NCBI GenBank assembly: GCA_031216915.1
Contig: CM062295.1
Span: forward strand, 180,930,927 to 180,994,926
DNA from: Pictodentalium vernedei
Lineage: Eukaryota > Mollusca > Scaphopoda > Dentaliida > Dentaliidae
Direction of reading: 5' to 3'
Length of the DNA stretch: 64,000 bases
Shown: piece by piece, positions 9,574-20,745 of the stretch
Numbering within the stretch: the stretch's first letter is position 1
How the letters are laid out: every line of letters starts with the position of its first letter
Notes under the pieces: model-generated
What the model saw: the letters and a program-made list of their open reading frames with translations, nothing else
What the model was told of the DNA's origin: nothing
Databases searched by the model: none
Program-made: the position numbers and the translations under genes

Positions 9574-11752
9574 TTAGCTCAACTTTGACGAAGTCAAATT
9601 TGAGCTATTGTCATGGCCCGTCGTCCGTCCGTCCGTCTGTCCGTCTGTCCGTACGTCAACAATTGGCTATGGCTCGGGCTAGAGGTCGTATTTATGAACC
9701 GATCTTTACGAAACTTCTTGTGTACCTTTGTTATGACCCTGGGATGGGAACGAGTGTTTTTAGGTGTGGTCCGAAATTCAAGATGGCTGCCAGCGGCCAT
9801 TTTGTACCGATGATGCAAAAATCAGTTTTTTGTACAGAACTTCTGTATGAAAGTTCTGATTTGAATAAAGTTTTGTATAAATGTTTAGTACCATGGGATA
9901 CATCACATATAATACGGGTTTTTTTCTCGTGCGTAAATTATGCAAATTAGACTGACTTTGATTTATTTAGTGTTACTTTCAGAGCTGTAAGTGCCAAGCT
10001 GCTATGGCTCGGGCTAGAGGCCGTATTTATGAACTGATCTTTACGAAACTTCTTGGGTACCTTTGTTATGACGGTGGGACGAGAACGAGTGTTTTTGGGT
10101 GCGGTCCGAAATTCAAGATGGCTGCCAGCTGCCATTTTGTACCGACGATGCAGAAATCTGTTTTTTGTACAGAACTTCCATATGAAAGCTCTGATTTGAA
10201 TAATTTTTTGTATGAATGTTTAGTACCATGGGATACATCACATATAATACGGGTTTTTTTCTCGTGCGTAAATTATGCAAATTAGACTAACTTTGATGTT
10301 TTTTGGTGTTACTTTCAGCACTGTAAGTGCAAATGCCAATACGGCTCGGGCTAGAGGCCGTATTTATGAACCGATCTTTACGAAACTTCTTGGGTATCTT
10401 TGTTATCACCGTGGGACGAGAACGAGTGTTTTGGGGTCCGGTCCGAAATTCAAGATGGCCGATGGCAGCCATTTTGTACGAAATTTGGTGCAATCAGATT
10501 TTTGCACAGAACTTCCTTATGAAAGCGCTGATTTGAATAATTTTTTGTGTGAATGTTTAGTACCATGGGATACATCACATATAATACGGGTTTTTTTCTC
10601 GTGCAGAAATTATGCAAATTAGATGAACTTTGATTTTTTCAGAGCTGCTTACACACAGTAAGTACACATGTCAATACGGCTCGGGCTAGAGTCTGTATTT
10701 ATAAACCGATCTTCACGAAACGTCTTGGGTACCTTTGTTATCACCTTGGGACGAGAACGAGTGTTTCTGGGCGCGGTCCAAAATTTAAGATGGCTGCCAG
10801 TGGCCATTTTGTATCGAAATTAGGTCTAATCAGTTTTTTGTACACAACTTCTATACGGCTCAGGCTAGATGCCGTATTTATGAACCGATCATTACGAAAC
10901 TTCTTGGGTACCTTTGTTATTACCGTGGGGTGAGAATGAGTGTTTTTGGGTGTGGTCCGAAATTCAAGATGGCCACCAGCAGCCATTTTGTACCAAAATT
11001 AGTGCAATCAGTCTTTTGTACAGAACTTCTGTACGAAAGTTCTGATTTAATAAATTTTTGTATGAATGTTTAGTAACATGGAATACATCACATATAGTAC
11101 AGGTTTTTTTCTCGTGCAGAAATTATGCAAATTAGATGAACTTTGATTTATTCAGTGCTACTTATACTCTGTAAGTGCACATGTCAATACGGCTCGGGCT
11201 AGAGACTGTATTTATGAACCGATCTTCACAAAACTTCTTGGGTACCTTTGTTATCACCTTGGGACGAGAACGAGTGTTTCTGGGCGCGGTCCAAAATTCA
11301 AGATGGCTGCCAGTGGCCATTTTGTACCGAAATTAGGTCCAATCAGTTTTTTGTCACAACTTCTACACAGCTCATATTTGTGAACTGATCTTCATGAAAC
11401 TTCTTGGGTACCTTTGTTTTCACCTTGGGACAGGAATGAGTGTGTTTTGGGGTGCCTTTGTTGTCACTGTGCTATGAGAACAAATATTTTGGGGTTCAGT
11501 CAGACCCACTCTGGGACTCAAAGATTTTTTTCTAGTTCAGCATCTGACTGTCACCCACCTTTACAATACTTTACCTATACATTTGTTACAGGCTACAGTC
11601 AGTATTTATGTACAGCCCATTACAATACTTTATATGTACCTTTGTTATCAGGTCATTACCTAGATGTTTGTCATTGCTGTGTCACATACTATACATGTAC
11701 ATGTCTTTGTCTTGACAAGTTGAGCTACAGTGTCATTGACACTTTCATTATC
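9574..11752 (+). mobile_element. Pearl-like element with ~336-bp satellite core
   Basis: The head is a hairpin (AGCTCAACTTTGAC...GTCAAATTTGAGCT, about 9579-9605). A CCGT/CTGT microsatellite (9620-9652) follows, then tandem units marked by GGCTCGGGCTAGAGG near 9669, 10003, 10341, 10677, 10855 and 11189. Spacing is 334-338 bp, apart from one unit shortened to 178. Each unit carries AAGATGGCTGCCAG and GGCCATTTTGTACC. The tail AGTTGAGCTACAGTGTCATT then GACACTTTCATT ends near 11752. The 60-140-residue frames in each unit repeat with the satellite and are not genes. Confidence 0.75.
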
Positions 11753-12154
11753 AAAATTATTTCATGTTTCCCAAGTTTGGGACATGGGCCTGACGTCATC
11801 ATTCTTGCTAATAATTTATCCACTGTTTGTTAAGTGTTCCTTCCCTATCCTTCCTTGAAGCCCTCCTGTTAAACTCCCAAGCTTTTTGGCTTATTTTTAT
11901 TGAAATTTTTTATTAAATTTCTTGGGAGTTTAACGTGTATTACAGAATGTTTATTCTGTATATCCCCACGGTTACGTCCTCACCCTAGGGGTGTTGGTTC
12001 GTTTGGGTCATGCATCTTCTATCCGATGTATCGTTTTTTCTTCATCTGACTTCGGGCTTTTTTTATTCAGTGCCTGAGGTCTTGTTTCCATTTTTTTTTT
12101 ATTGACGTTGTTTACATTGGCAATGTCCTATAAATATAAGTAGTTTCATCTTAT
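11753..12154. other. Noncoding, possible DIRS leader
   Basis: No gene. A 16-bp inverted repeat (GTTAAACTCCCAAG / CTTGGGAGTTTAAC) spans about 11869-11934. By position it may be 5' leader of DIRS copy 1, isolated between two pearl-like insertions. Confidence 0.35.
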
Positions 12155-12780
12155 TATTATACCACCACTTTCGAAAAAAATGGGGGTATACTGGATCACA
12201 TGCGTCTGTCTGTGTGTGAGTCCATTTGAGAATATTCATAATTTTCATAACTCAAGTAAATTATTATTTTCTATAATATTTGTCTGTTCCGCCTGTATCT
12301 TGGGTATCAAATGTTCAATGAAATTTGCCGTGAACACTGCTTATGGTACAGGCTTTAAAAAATGGATTCAACAATATTTCTCACATTCTCCTTTTTTGAC
12401 TTGGAAATTGTAGGAAATAGACATTATTTGTCTGTTCAGCCTGTATCTCGGGTATGGGTTATCAGATTTCAGTGAAATATGGCATGCAGTTTGCCTATGA
12501 CAAAGGCTTCTGCCTCAATGCATAAAACATCCAAACACCAAACAATTTACCATACCTTTTAACTTAGAAATTGTTGGAAATTGTTATACCCCAACTTTCA
12601 AAGAAAGTGGAGGGGTATACATGCGTCTGTCTGTCTGTGCGTCCATCCGTGTGTGAGTCCATCCAAGGATATTCATAACTTTCATTATTTTCTATAATAT
12701 TTGTTGGTCATAGATATGCCCACACTAGGCGGTACACCACGTGGGGGTATGCACCGGACAACAGTCCAGCTTTTGTTACA
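12155..12780 (+). mobile_element. Pearl-like element, TATACC-head family
   Basis: Two head hairpins occur: about 12159-12191 (TTATACCACCACTTTCG...GGGGGTATAC) and about 12584-12620 (TTATACCCCAACTTTCAAAG...). Each is followed by TGCGTCTGTCTGTC-type microsatellite and ATTCATAACTTTCAT. The tail near 12730-12778 has CACCACGTGGGGGTATGCACC and CAGTCCAGCTTTTGTT. It has the same layout as 9574-11752 with different sequence. No gene. Confidence 0.55.
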
Positions 12781-12986
12781 GTAGGATTGTTGTAAGATAC
12801 ATGTTATATTCTGGTAGTGTAGCAATAATTTTTTGGCACTTAGGCTCTATCGGGATACCCTTGGACTCTTCATGTTCCCTTTGGGAACTTGGGCTTTTGT
12901 CAAAAGATTTTTGAAGAATTTTTTTAAATTAATTTTTCGATTTGTATTTAGAATGTTGATTATTATGTATCTTTATCATATATTTA

Positions 12987-15600
12987 TTGTGGAGTTGGTG
13001 GGAGTTCAATCGACTTTGGTTAATCAAGAAAGCTTATTGCTCAAAATGCAAGGCAAGGAAGTCTTCCTCAGATTTACATGCTTGTTGCCTTGCTTGTAGT
13101 CGATGTACTCCCGCGAATTCTTGTCCTTCATGTGTTGATTGGGATGACAAACGTTGGACACAGGTGTCACGGTATGTTGTTAGTGGTAGTGTTGAAACGA
13201 TTACCTATTTTTCAAAGTCGACGGGAGTAATCGATTCAAAATCGACTAGTCGGCTTTTCTGTTGAAAACATAATTATCTCAATAAATTAGGTGATGAGAG
13301 ACTGTTACACTAAGTTGATAACCCTTTCATTTAATGACTTGTTTGACACGTGTTTGATGAAGTTTCCTTGTCAAAGTCATGAATGCAGCTGTTCTGTTTT
13401 TCGTATTTTGAGTTTTTAAAACGTTGTGCATATTATAGCTTTAACCATTCAGTAAAAAAATGAGGATACCTGGGAAGTGCGTGCCTCCTAGTCCTCTGTC
13501 CATACAGTGGAAAAAGTACCCAATGATGTTAAAACAGAAGTTCCGTGGATTTGTAAAATGTGTGAAGTGTGCCACCATTCGCCCGGTGCAATTAATTAAA
13601 AACTACCGGGTCAAATTTTGTGACGGACAATTTCCTCACCTTCATATCCGGTCTTTGCCAGCTCGCACCCAAACCAGTACAGTAATCTCATAGAATATGG
13701 AGCAGCTTTCTGAGTGTTTGAGGCATGTATTTTATTTTTATATCAATTAAAAAGTGTGGGCGACTTGGGTGAGGGACAGAACGCTGCCAGTGATTAGGTT
13801 AGGTGAAATCAGTGCTTGTAATGCTGCTGAAATCTAAGTTGTAACATCGGCATCAACAAACGACAATGATTGCATGGATATCCACTTCTCGATACAATTT
13901 AAAATAGGTCCACCACAAAGCAGAAACGTCTGATGTTTGTAATCATTAACCCCCACTATTAGGCCATTTTACGACTTCATCTTTGAGTTTCCCGACTAGT
14001 TGACTGGCGGATTTCAGAGTCAATTTTTCCAAAAATTGAATTGACTTCGTCTAGTCAACTAACCGTATCAACACTAGTTAGCAGTGAGAGGCCAATGCCA
14101 GTCCTCTCGACACAGAGTCATTCATGTTTCTCAGTTTCTTTTTCAGAGGAACAAGAACATGGTGATGGTTACGTGACACCTACTAAAAGTGTGCTACTGT
14201 CGTCGTGCTCTGATGAGCAAACAGAGCTAGCAGCTAAGGTGCTCCTGATTATTAGGCAGGGTTAAAGCCACTAGCCAGTGGTTTTAATCCCTTGGCAGCA
14301 GCTAGCTCGACCGGTGAAGCGGTTACTCCGTGTGTGGGAACTGTGATGCCAGGTAAGTCTGTTGCGGTCGTAGGAAGTGTCGTGGGTAGAGCAAGCACCT
14401 TAAAATCTAAACATGCTCACCCATCGATGACAACTAGGGAAGAAGCCAGCAAGTGTTTTGGGAAGCTCTGCAAGGTCTGAAAGGACCACGGGCAGGAAAG
14501 GTCCCTCTCTATCCCAGTAACATCTGGGGCCAGATGTTGTGGTGAAGAACTTGCGCGGGCCAGAGCATACGTCCACACCTGCCATCCGGGATGCTCCGTA
14601 TAGATTGCAGCTGGCCTCGGCTACAGTTATGGCTTCTTCTGCTTCGAATACAAAGCACACACGAACGTATCCTAGCTACCCGACTTCGGATATCCAGCCT
14701 GCTGCGCGAAGAAGGAACCACTCTTTGCCTGTGAAGTCCAGCCATTCGGCAGCTAGGGAGATGAGGCCTAGATCATCGGGACGTTCGGAGACGAGATCCA
14801 TTTCTGACACACCGTCCCAGGAGCAGCAAGCAGCTAAGAAACAGAAGGCCGCTGCTCCTCAGGCCTCGGTGACAGATTTGCTGTCACAGATTGCACAGCT
14901 GATCACAGCATTCCAGCAAGTGCAGGTGCAGCCTTCCTCAGACTCAGAAACTGAGCTGTCGGACGGTGCTGGGTCGGTCCAGTCGTCTGTTCACGCAGAT
15001 GCAATGGACCGAGATTCACAATTGATTCTCTCAGATGGTGAAAGGGATAAGGAAGAGGATTACCCTTCCCTTTCGGAACAACACATGGTTGCGATGGATT
15101 TCATCCATCAATACTACCCTGAATTTGTTCCAACGAATCAGAATGCTACGATGACAAGAAAGAAGCCGCTGGCATCGTTGGACGCAGACTTTATTCGGAC
15201 AAAGGAACAAATCCTTTCTTTTCCGGTTCCACAGGCTTTTGGTCATATAGATGACACTGTATTTAACCTCTCGAGTGCGAGGAAAAAAGGCGGTTTCTTA
15301 ACTTCATCTTCCTTAAACATACCGTTTCTTGGACCACTTTCATTTAAAATGGTCGGGGAAGATGTTCAGAGAGTTCCTCTGCATTTTGATGAGCAGGCCA
15401 AGGATCTAGATGTATCCTTACCTGCATCATTCACTATTCTCTCGGACACAATTGAGACGGCAATTTCATCAAATAAAGCGAATTTGGACGCTATGTCTTA
15501 TGCAGATCACCTTACAGGAGCTATGGCACATTGTCTCAACGGAAACGAATTAGAGTTCTTTCCAGGGCAATTATGTATTCCACGTATGAATCTGCCCTAA
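12987..15600 (+). pseudogene. DIRS gag-like ORF, interrupted
   Basis: This would be the structural nucleic-acid-binding protein of the DIRS copy. The N-terminal part (about 13014-13186) has a cysteine-rich stretch (KAYCSKCKARKSSSDLHACC, then CSRC and SCPSCVDW). It is cut by the MITE at 13187-14076 and resumes as SSERPMPVLSTQ, running to a stop near 14263. The longest open part is 14539-15600 (353 residues) and is rich in S, T, Q and R. It includes a block shared with copy 2 (QASVTDLLSQIAQLI) and the downstream IPFLGPLSFK and RVPLHFDE. A frameshift near 15540-15600 ends it. The C-terminal basic part, rich in R, S, G and Y, reads in other frames at 15604-15982. No confident ATG: the cysteine-rich part may begin further upstream. 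Confidence 0.7.
13187..14076. mobile_element. hAT-type MITE inserted in DIRS gag
   Basis: An 890-bp noncoding insertion. Its ends are TAGTGTTGAAACGATTA on the left and, reversed, TAGTGTTGATACGGTTA on the right, which fits the hAT terminal pattern. The flanking 8-mers GTTAGTGG (13179-13186) and GTTAGCAG (14077-14084) match at 6 of 8, and hAT elements duplicate 8 bp. ACTAGTCGG appears near both ends. It separates two parts of one gag protein, which supports the boundaries independently. Small open frames inside are unsupported. Confidence 0.75.
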
Positions 15601-15603
15601 CAG

Positions 15604-17815
15604 TGCCTAATCTGGAGTTAATCAGACGTGATGCTGCCCTTGCATCGTCATCACTTATAGATGACAAGGTGAAAAGCTCTCACCGAGTTGCTCTGGTCTC
15701 CGGACATACTATTTTCGATGACAGGCTTTCATTAGTCTACTTAGTCAGGCTACTAAGAAAGCGTCTAGTGGTCTGCTTTTGAAAACGGCCTCTCAACAAC
15801 CTGCTGCAGCAGACAAGAGTAAAGGAGGGCATTCCAGACAAAAATTGTCAAAAGGGAACTCCTCACGTGGGTACAAGAAACCCTCTTACAATTACTCTAG
15901 AGGTCGTCCATATAGCGACTCGGGAAAGGGGCGTAGGTCTGATCGGGACTATCGGTCAAATGCCCCTAGGCTGTCGGGATGAGGTTCTTCGCGGGGAGGA
16001 CATGGTTTCTCCTCCCATAAGCCTCGCAGGTCATACAGGTGATGGTCAAGACCTCTATTACTTGCCAGTTGGCGAAAGGTTATCAAACTTCAGAAGAAAC
16101 TGGATAACAGTCACAGAAGATCAGTGGGTGAGAAATGCAGTCTCGGACGGCCTGCGGCTATCATTCCGAGTGAAACCCCCACTAACAAGTTGTCCGCGTT
16201 GGACAAATCTTCCATCTGATCCTTTCAAAAGAGAGTCTCTCCTAGCAGAGGTACAGGGTTTCTTATTAAAGGAAGCAGTAGAGGTCGTCGAGAATCAGGA
16301 TTCTCAGGGTTTTTACAGTCACCTGTTCCTCATATCGAAGCCAGATGGCTCATTCCAACCGGTAATAGACTTGAGCTGGATAAACAAGCTTATTGTGGCT
16401 CCAAAATGGAGACCATTCGGTCGGTAAGAGTGAGCGTTCGAGTGAACGACTATGCAGCAAGCATAGATCTAAAGGATGCATACTTTCATGTCCTGGTACA
16501 TCAGAAAGTACCTATGGTTGGCTGTACAAGGGAAGGTGTATTAGTTCAGAGCAATGTGCTTTGGTCTGAGCCTGGCCCCCTGGGCATTCACTCGAATAAT
16601 GAACTCTGTAATGTCATACTTCCGAGCTCATTCGTCTGTGGTAACGTCGGTTTACTTGGACGACATTCTACAGAGATATGGCAACAGAATTATTCTTCAG
16701 AACGATGTACAGAGTCTGCTTCTATTACTCCGACATCTCGGTTTCATTGTAAACAAGAAAAAGTCGGATCTAGCTCCGTCCAAGTCGTTCACTCACTTGG
16801 GAATGAGCTTCTAGACTCGCAACAATCTGGTTTGTCTGCTGTTATCCAGAGCAAAATTAGTCAGTTGTTATGCTCGCTTTTGTCTACACTCAAGACACAT
16901 TAACAGCGAGGGAATTCATGTGACTGATGGGGTTGTGTGGAGCGGCTGCAGATCTTATTCCGATGGGCCACCTGCGCACGTGTCCCCTCCAGATATTCTT
17001 TACTCAGAACTGGAGTGTGAAGATGCATTCACTTGAAACCAGTATTGTTTTAAGGGACCTAGTAAAACAAAGGGTTCAGATTTGGTTAGATCTTCAGTGG
17101 TTAACGCAGGGAGTTCCACTGCAACTGCCGGATCCTGCTTTCATGATTATGATGGATGCGAGTCAGACGGTTGAGGTGCGACCCTAAATCCTGCAGACTT
17201 GAAGTGTCAGGGTCTTTGGTTCCTAGAGAAGCACATAAACATCAAAGAGATGATGTCAATATGGCTAGCACTACAACATTGGATTCACATAATAGCGAAT
17301 GTCTATGTTCAGATCTTGTCGGACAATTCGAGAGTAGTAACTTGCATCAGGAACCAGGGTGGCACTCATTCAATTCCATTATCCGAATTAACGGAGAAGA
17401 TTCTCCTATACATCATGAATCATCATGTTCATCTTTCTGTCTGTCATATACCGTGTCATCTGAATGTACTAGCAGAATCGCTCTCTCGAAAAGGTCACTT
17501 GTTACCATCGGTGTGGACTCTCAACAAGCGAGTATTCAGGCAGATTTGCTACCAGTGGGATCGTCCCATGATAGATCTGTTTGCGATGCACCTGAACAAT
17601 CAGTTACCAACGTTCATGTCGCCATGCCCAGACCATCGAGCGAACGCAGTAGACGCTCTGTCGATCTCATGGGACGTAATGATAGGATATGCATAACTCC
17701 GTTGATTCAGCAGATTCTGTTAAAGATCAAACAGTCTCATTGCAAAATCCTGCTAGTAGCACCTCTGTCATCACAGAAACCGTGGATCAATCTTCTCAGG
17801 TGTCTGTTATAGGAC
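15604..17815 (+). pseudogene. DIRS reverse transcriptase and RNase H
   Basis: This polyprotein would copy element RNA to DNA and digest the RNA strand. The RT starts near 16080 in the frame 15867-16427 (EAVEVVENQDSQGFYSHLFL, KPDGSF, DLSWINKLIVAPK). It shifts at about 16406 for IDLKDAYFHV (motif A) and at about 16550 for CFGLSLAPWAF and the catalytic YLDD. RNase H follows at about 17199-17696 (NIKEMMSIWLALQHW, SDNSRVV, NQGGTHS, ADSLSR-like AESLSRKG, and IDLFAMHLNNQLPTF). The last of these is typical of DIRS-type RNase H. At least three frameshifts are present and the copy is inactive. No methyltransferase-like domain was found. Confidence 0.85.
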
Positions 17816-17916
17816 ATTAACCGGAAGCTTCCTCCACAGGAGGACTTTCTTTATCAGGGGAAGTCACGTGCACTGCATCACAACCCAGAAGGTCTCAACC
17901 TTCACGTATTTCCATT

Positions 17917-18905
17917 GTGCGGTCCTTCTTGCACAGAAAACAGTTTACAGGATGCGCAGTGGATGCAATTTCTAACTGCAGGAGGTCCTCCTCTACGTTG
18001 AACTATGCAGTGAAGTGGAGGGTTTCGTTCGTTGGTGTCAGGATCTGTCAATCGACATTTATAATCCGTCCATACCAAATATTGCCAATTTCTTGGTCTA
18101 TTTGTTTGACGATCTCAAACTGCAGCCCGTCACTATTAAGGGCTATAGGTCTGTGTTATCAGACACTTACGCTCATCATGATAACTTGGCTATTGGATCA
18201 AATGCTTCATTGTCCAAGCTGGTTAGAAATTTCTCTATTAATAGACCTAGAACACTCAGATTAATTCCTAAGTGGAATTTGGCTTGGGTTCTGTTGAAGT
18301 TCAAAGAAGCTCCGTTTGAGCCGTTGGACGTTGTTGAGTTCAAATTCTTGACCTATAAAACGGCATTTCTCTTAGCCTTTGCATCTGCCAGAAGAGTCAG
18401 TGAACTTCATGCTTTATCTATTGATGAATCTCACTACCATAGTATGGGTAATACCATTACCCTCACTATGGAAGTGGGATTTCTGGCTAAGAATCAGATT
18501 CCAGACAAGCGGCCTGAGCCTGTTATCATTAAGGCTCTGCTATCCTCGGACAACCGTAGACCTTTGCTGTGTCCAGTCAGGGCTATGCGCATATATAAAA
18601 GTCGATCAGATTTTATTAGAAAAGGAAGAAAACATTTCTTTCTTTCATTGATTCCTAACAGGAAAGATATTTCTGTTCATTCAGTTGCTAGATGGATTCA
18701 GTTGGCAATACGCATTGCCTATGAAAATCTATTTTCAGCTCAACGTTCTGTTAATAAGATATCAGTGCATGAGCTTAGAGTGCTGTCTACTTCTTAGGTT
18801 TATTCTAACAGTATAGCCATTACTGATCTCATGAAGGCTGAATACTGGACCCAGCTCTCTTCATTTACCAAGTTTTACCTGAGAAATTTAGAGTCCATCT
18901 CCAGT
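17917..18905 (+). pseudogene. DIRS tyrosine recombinase with premature stop
   Basis: The integrase of DIRS elements, which joins circular DNA into the genome through a catalytic tyrosine. The open part, 18015-18797, reads 260 residues. It has an N-terminal core-binding region (PNIANFLVYLFDDLKLQP) and then a catalytic domain with SARRVSELHALS (first catalytic Arg) and HELRVLSTS (His-x-x-Arg). A TAG at 18795-18797 stops it. In the same frame the sequence continues VYSNSIAITDLMKAEYW and FTKFYLRN to about 18905, which supplies the expected Trp and catalytic Tyr. One nonsense mutation therefore removes the tyrosine. Confidence 0.85.
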
Positions 18906-19925
18906 GACATTAGATCCTCTTTCTGTTGCTCAGAATGTCGTCCTTTAATGGTTACATCTATAGTTATTTAGGCAGCCCGTTCCAGCAGTGATACTGTTCC
19001 GTGGCCCTCTTCGTTCTGAGGACATGTACCTCAGAACAAGGGGAAGCTGGGGGGGGGGGGGGGGGGGAACGTTTTTTCCCTTATTTATCATCTGGCTTTA
19101 TAGTGAAAAGCAAGGGAAGACCTCTTCCAGTGTCAGTAGTCCTGAGTTGGTGCTGGGATGGTTTTAATGTGTAGCTCGGTGTGAAGAAATAACTATGTCT
19201 CATTTATGTACTGTTTTTAAAGTGTAGCTCACTGTGAAGCATTTGTATATGTCACATGTGAAATGGGCGTTAATATACAGTCCTCGGACACTTTTAAATG
19301 AGTACAAAGAGTCTCATTCGCTAGACTATCTTTATATATTGGCTTTCCTTCACCGAATTAGCATAACAGGTTATGCTGGCATTAAATGGAGAATTATATA
19401 TTATGTAATGCTCAATTACATTATTGGTGTTATGTCTTTCTCTTTTCTCGTAAAGGAGAAAGACCTATATAATTCCTATCTTCTTCTATTCTCCTTCAGG
19501 AGATATTCTTTACTGAAGGAATTGAGAGATTGGATTTTCCTTATGTCCTAGGCCCTCCAGCCTTTTTTCTATTCAGCTAGTCTGGGCCATTGGTTGTTGT
19601 ATAAAAATATTATAAATTTTAAGTAATTTATATATTTTTTATACTTACCAATGGGTATGGCCCACCCATGAGTGGACGCTCATACCTCCCTGCTGAGTTA
19701 TAACATTTAACAGGCAATTATAGAAAGATTGATGGTTGGCGCCAATCTCAGTGTCTTCCTGGACACTGCGTATGCGCATATCTGAAAAGTATGGAAGACC
19801 AGATAGGACATTATTTTTTCGGTTTTGAATGCAAATTTTGGGGATTGGGGGCAAAATTTGTGTTTGGCCCTGGATTATTTTTTGAGTTAGCACCGGTTAG
19901 TCTGGGCCATTGGTAAGTATAAAAA
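18906..19925 (+). mobile_element. DIRS copy 1 3' region and terminal repeat
   Basis: Noncoding. It shares blocks with copy 2 (45620-46635): CTAGGCCCTCCA, TCTGGG(C/T)CATTGGT, ATTTTTTATACTTACCAATG and GGATTGGGG. CTGGGCCATTGGT occurs twice (19582 and 19903), with an inverted form (ACCAATGGGTATGGCCCA at 19648), as expected for inverted and internal complementary regions. Confidence 0.65.
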
Positions 19926-20069
19926 ATATACAAATTACACTAGGCCATCAGCAGGTACCCAACCCTCGGTTCACCATCAGATGTGGGGGCTAAACATTGG
20001 GCAATGCCGATTGTCAAAAAAGTGTTTGTAAACATTTTCATGCAGCTATACATGTATGCCTCAATTTAT

Positions 20070-20420
20070 TAGCTCACCCGACTGAAAGTCTGGGTGTGCT
20101 TTAGTAACCACTCTCCACATGTCGTCTGTGAACATGGTGTTCGTGATTTCTCCTCCAAAACCGCTGAACCGATTCTTGTGAAATTTGAGGTGATTTTTTG
20201 TTCTGGGATTGCATTTTGATTCTGTTCAAATCAACATGCTGCACTCCATAGTGAGGGGGTGGAGGAAAATGCTCCCAAATTAAAAAAATATCTTCTCATA
20301 AACCTTATTTGGATGGAATACCCTGGGTGTTTATCAAAATGGCTCCTCAATAAAACTGTCCCTTGAGTGGTTGGCCCAAACATCCCCATTTTGGGTCAAA
20401 ACGTCCTCAGTCATTTGTCA
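20070..20420 (+). mobile_element. Pearl-like element, 5' fragment
   Basis: The head TTAGCTCACCCGACTGAAAG, then TCTGGGTGTGC, is the cleanest AGCTCACCTGA-type hairpin in the window. It is followed by TTCTCCTCCAAAACCGCTGA and TTCAAATCAACATG, as in 32135-32800. The element fades near 20420 with no tail. Confidence 0.5.
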
Positions 20421-20676
20421 AAAGACAAAACAGCCCTGGCCAGCTATTGATCAAAATGTCCCGCTCATCTTTTAAATAAAAAAAATTACCAGTATTAAAA
20501 AAAGTACACGTATATAGAACCAGACATGTTAACCTCCAGAATAATTTTTCAATGTATTCAATATTTCAGATACAAATGTATGTCTTGGAAATTTGTGATT
20601 CTGATCCTTGCAAGTCCTGGAATTTCAAGCTGTATTTGGGAAATGAATTTGTGATGGCTCAATTCCTGATTGATAA

Positions 20677-20745
20677 AATATTCCAACTCTGTCATCAAGG
20701 CATGCCTTTGTTAAAAGTATGCCTTGATGATGTAATTGGAATATT
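20677..20745. repeat. Inverted repeat, ~29-bp arms
   Basis: AATATTCCAACTCTGTCATC with AAGGCATGC pairs with GTATGCCTTGATGATG with TAATTGGAATATT across a loop of about 11 bases. Two or three mismatches. Confidence 0.75.

Larger units (their letters stand above)
12781..19925 (+). mobile_element. DIRS-like tyrosine-recombinase retroelement (copy 1, decayed)
   Basis: Gene order is gag, reverse transcriptase-RNase H, tyrosine recombinase, then a terminal region whose inverted partner lies at 9210-9430. DIRS elements integrate by tyrosine recombinase and so make no target duplication. None is seen here. All three genes carry frameshifts or stops and gag is split by a hAT-type MITE, so this copy is dead. 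A poly-G tract lies at 19051-19068. Copy 2 lies at 32808-46635. Confidence 0.85.

Noticed and set aside
9537-10986. Repeated 60-140-residue frames (PKFKMAA, CTELPYESSDLN)
   Set aside because: They recur with the ~336-bp satellite in changing frames and on both strands, without codon-level constraint that I can see.
12180-12413. Small open frame MGVYWITCVCLC...
   Set aside because: It lies in the head and microsatellite of a pearl-like element, and the same start occurs in related repeats.
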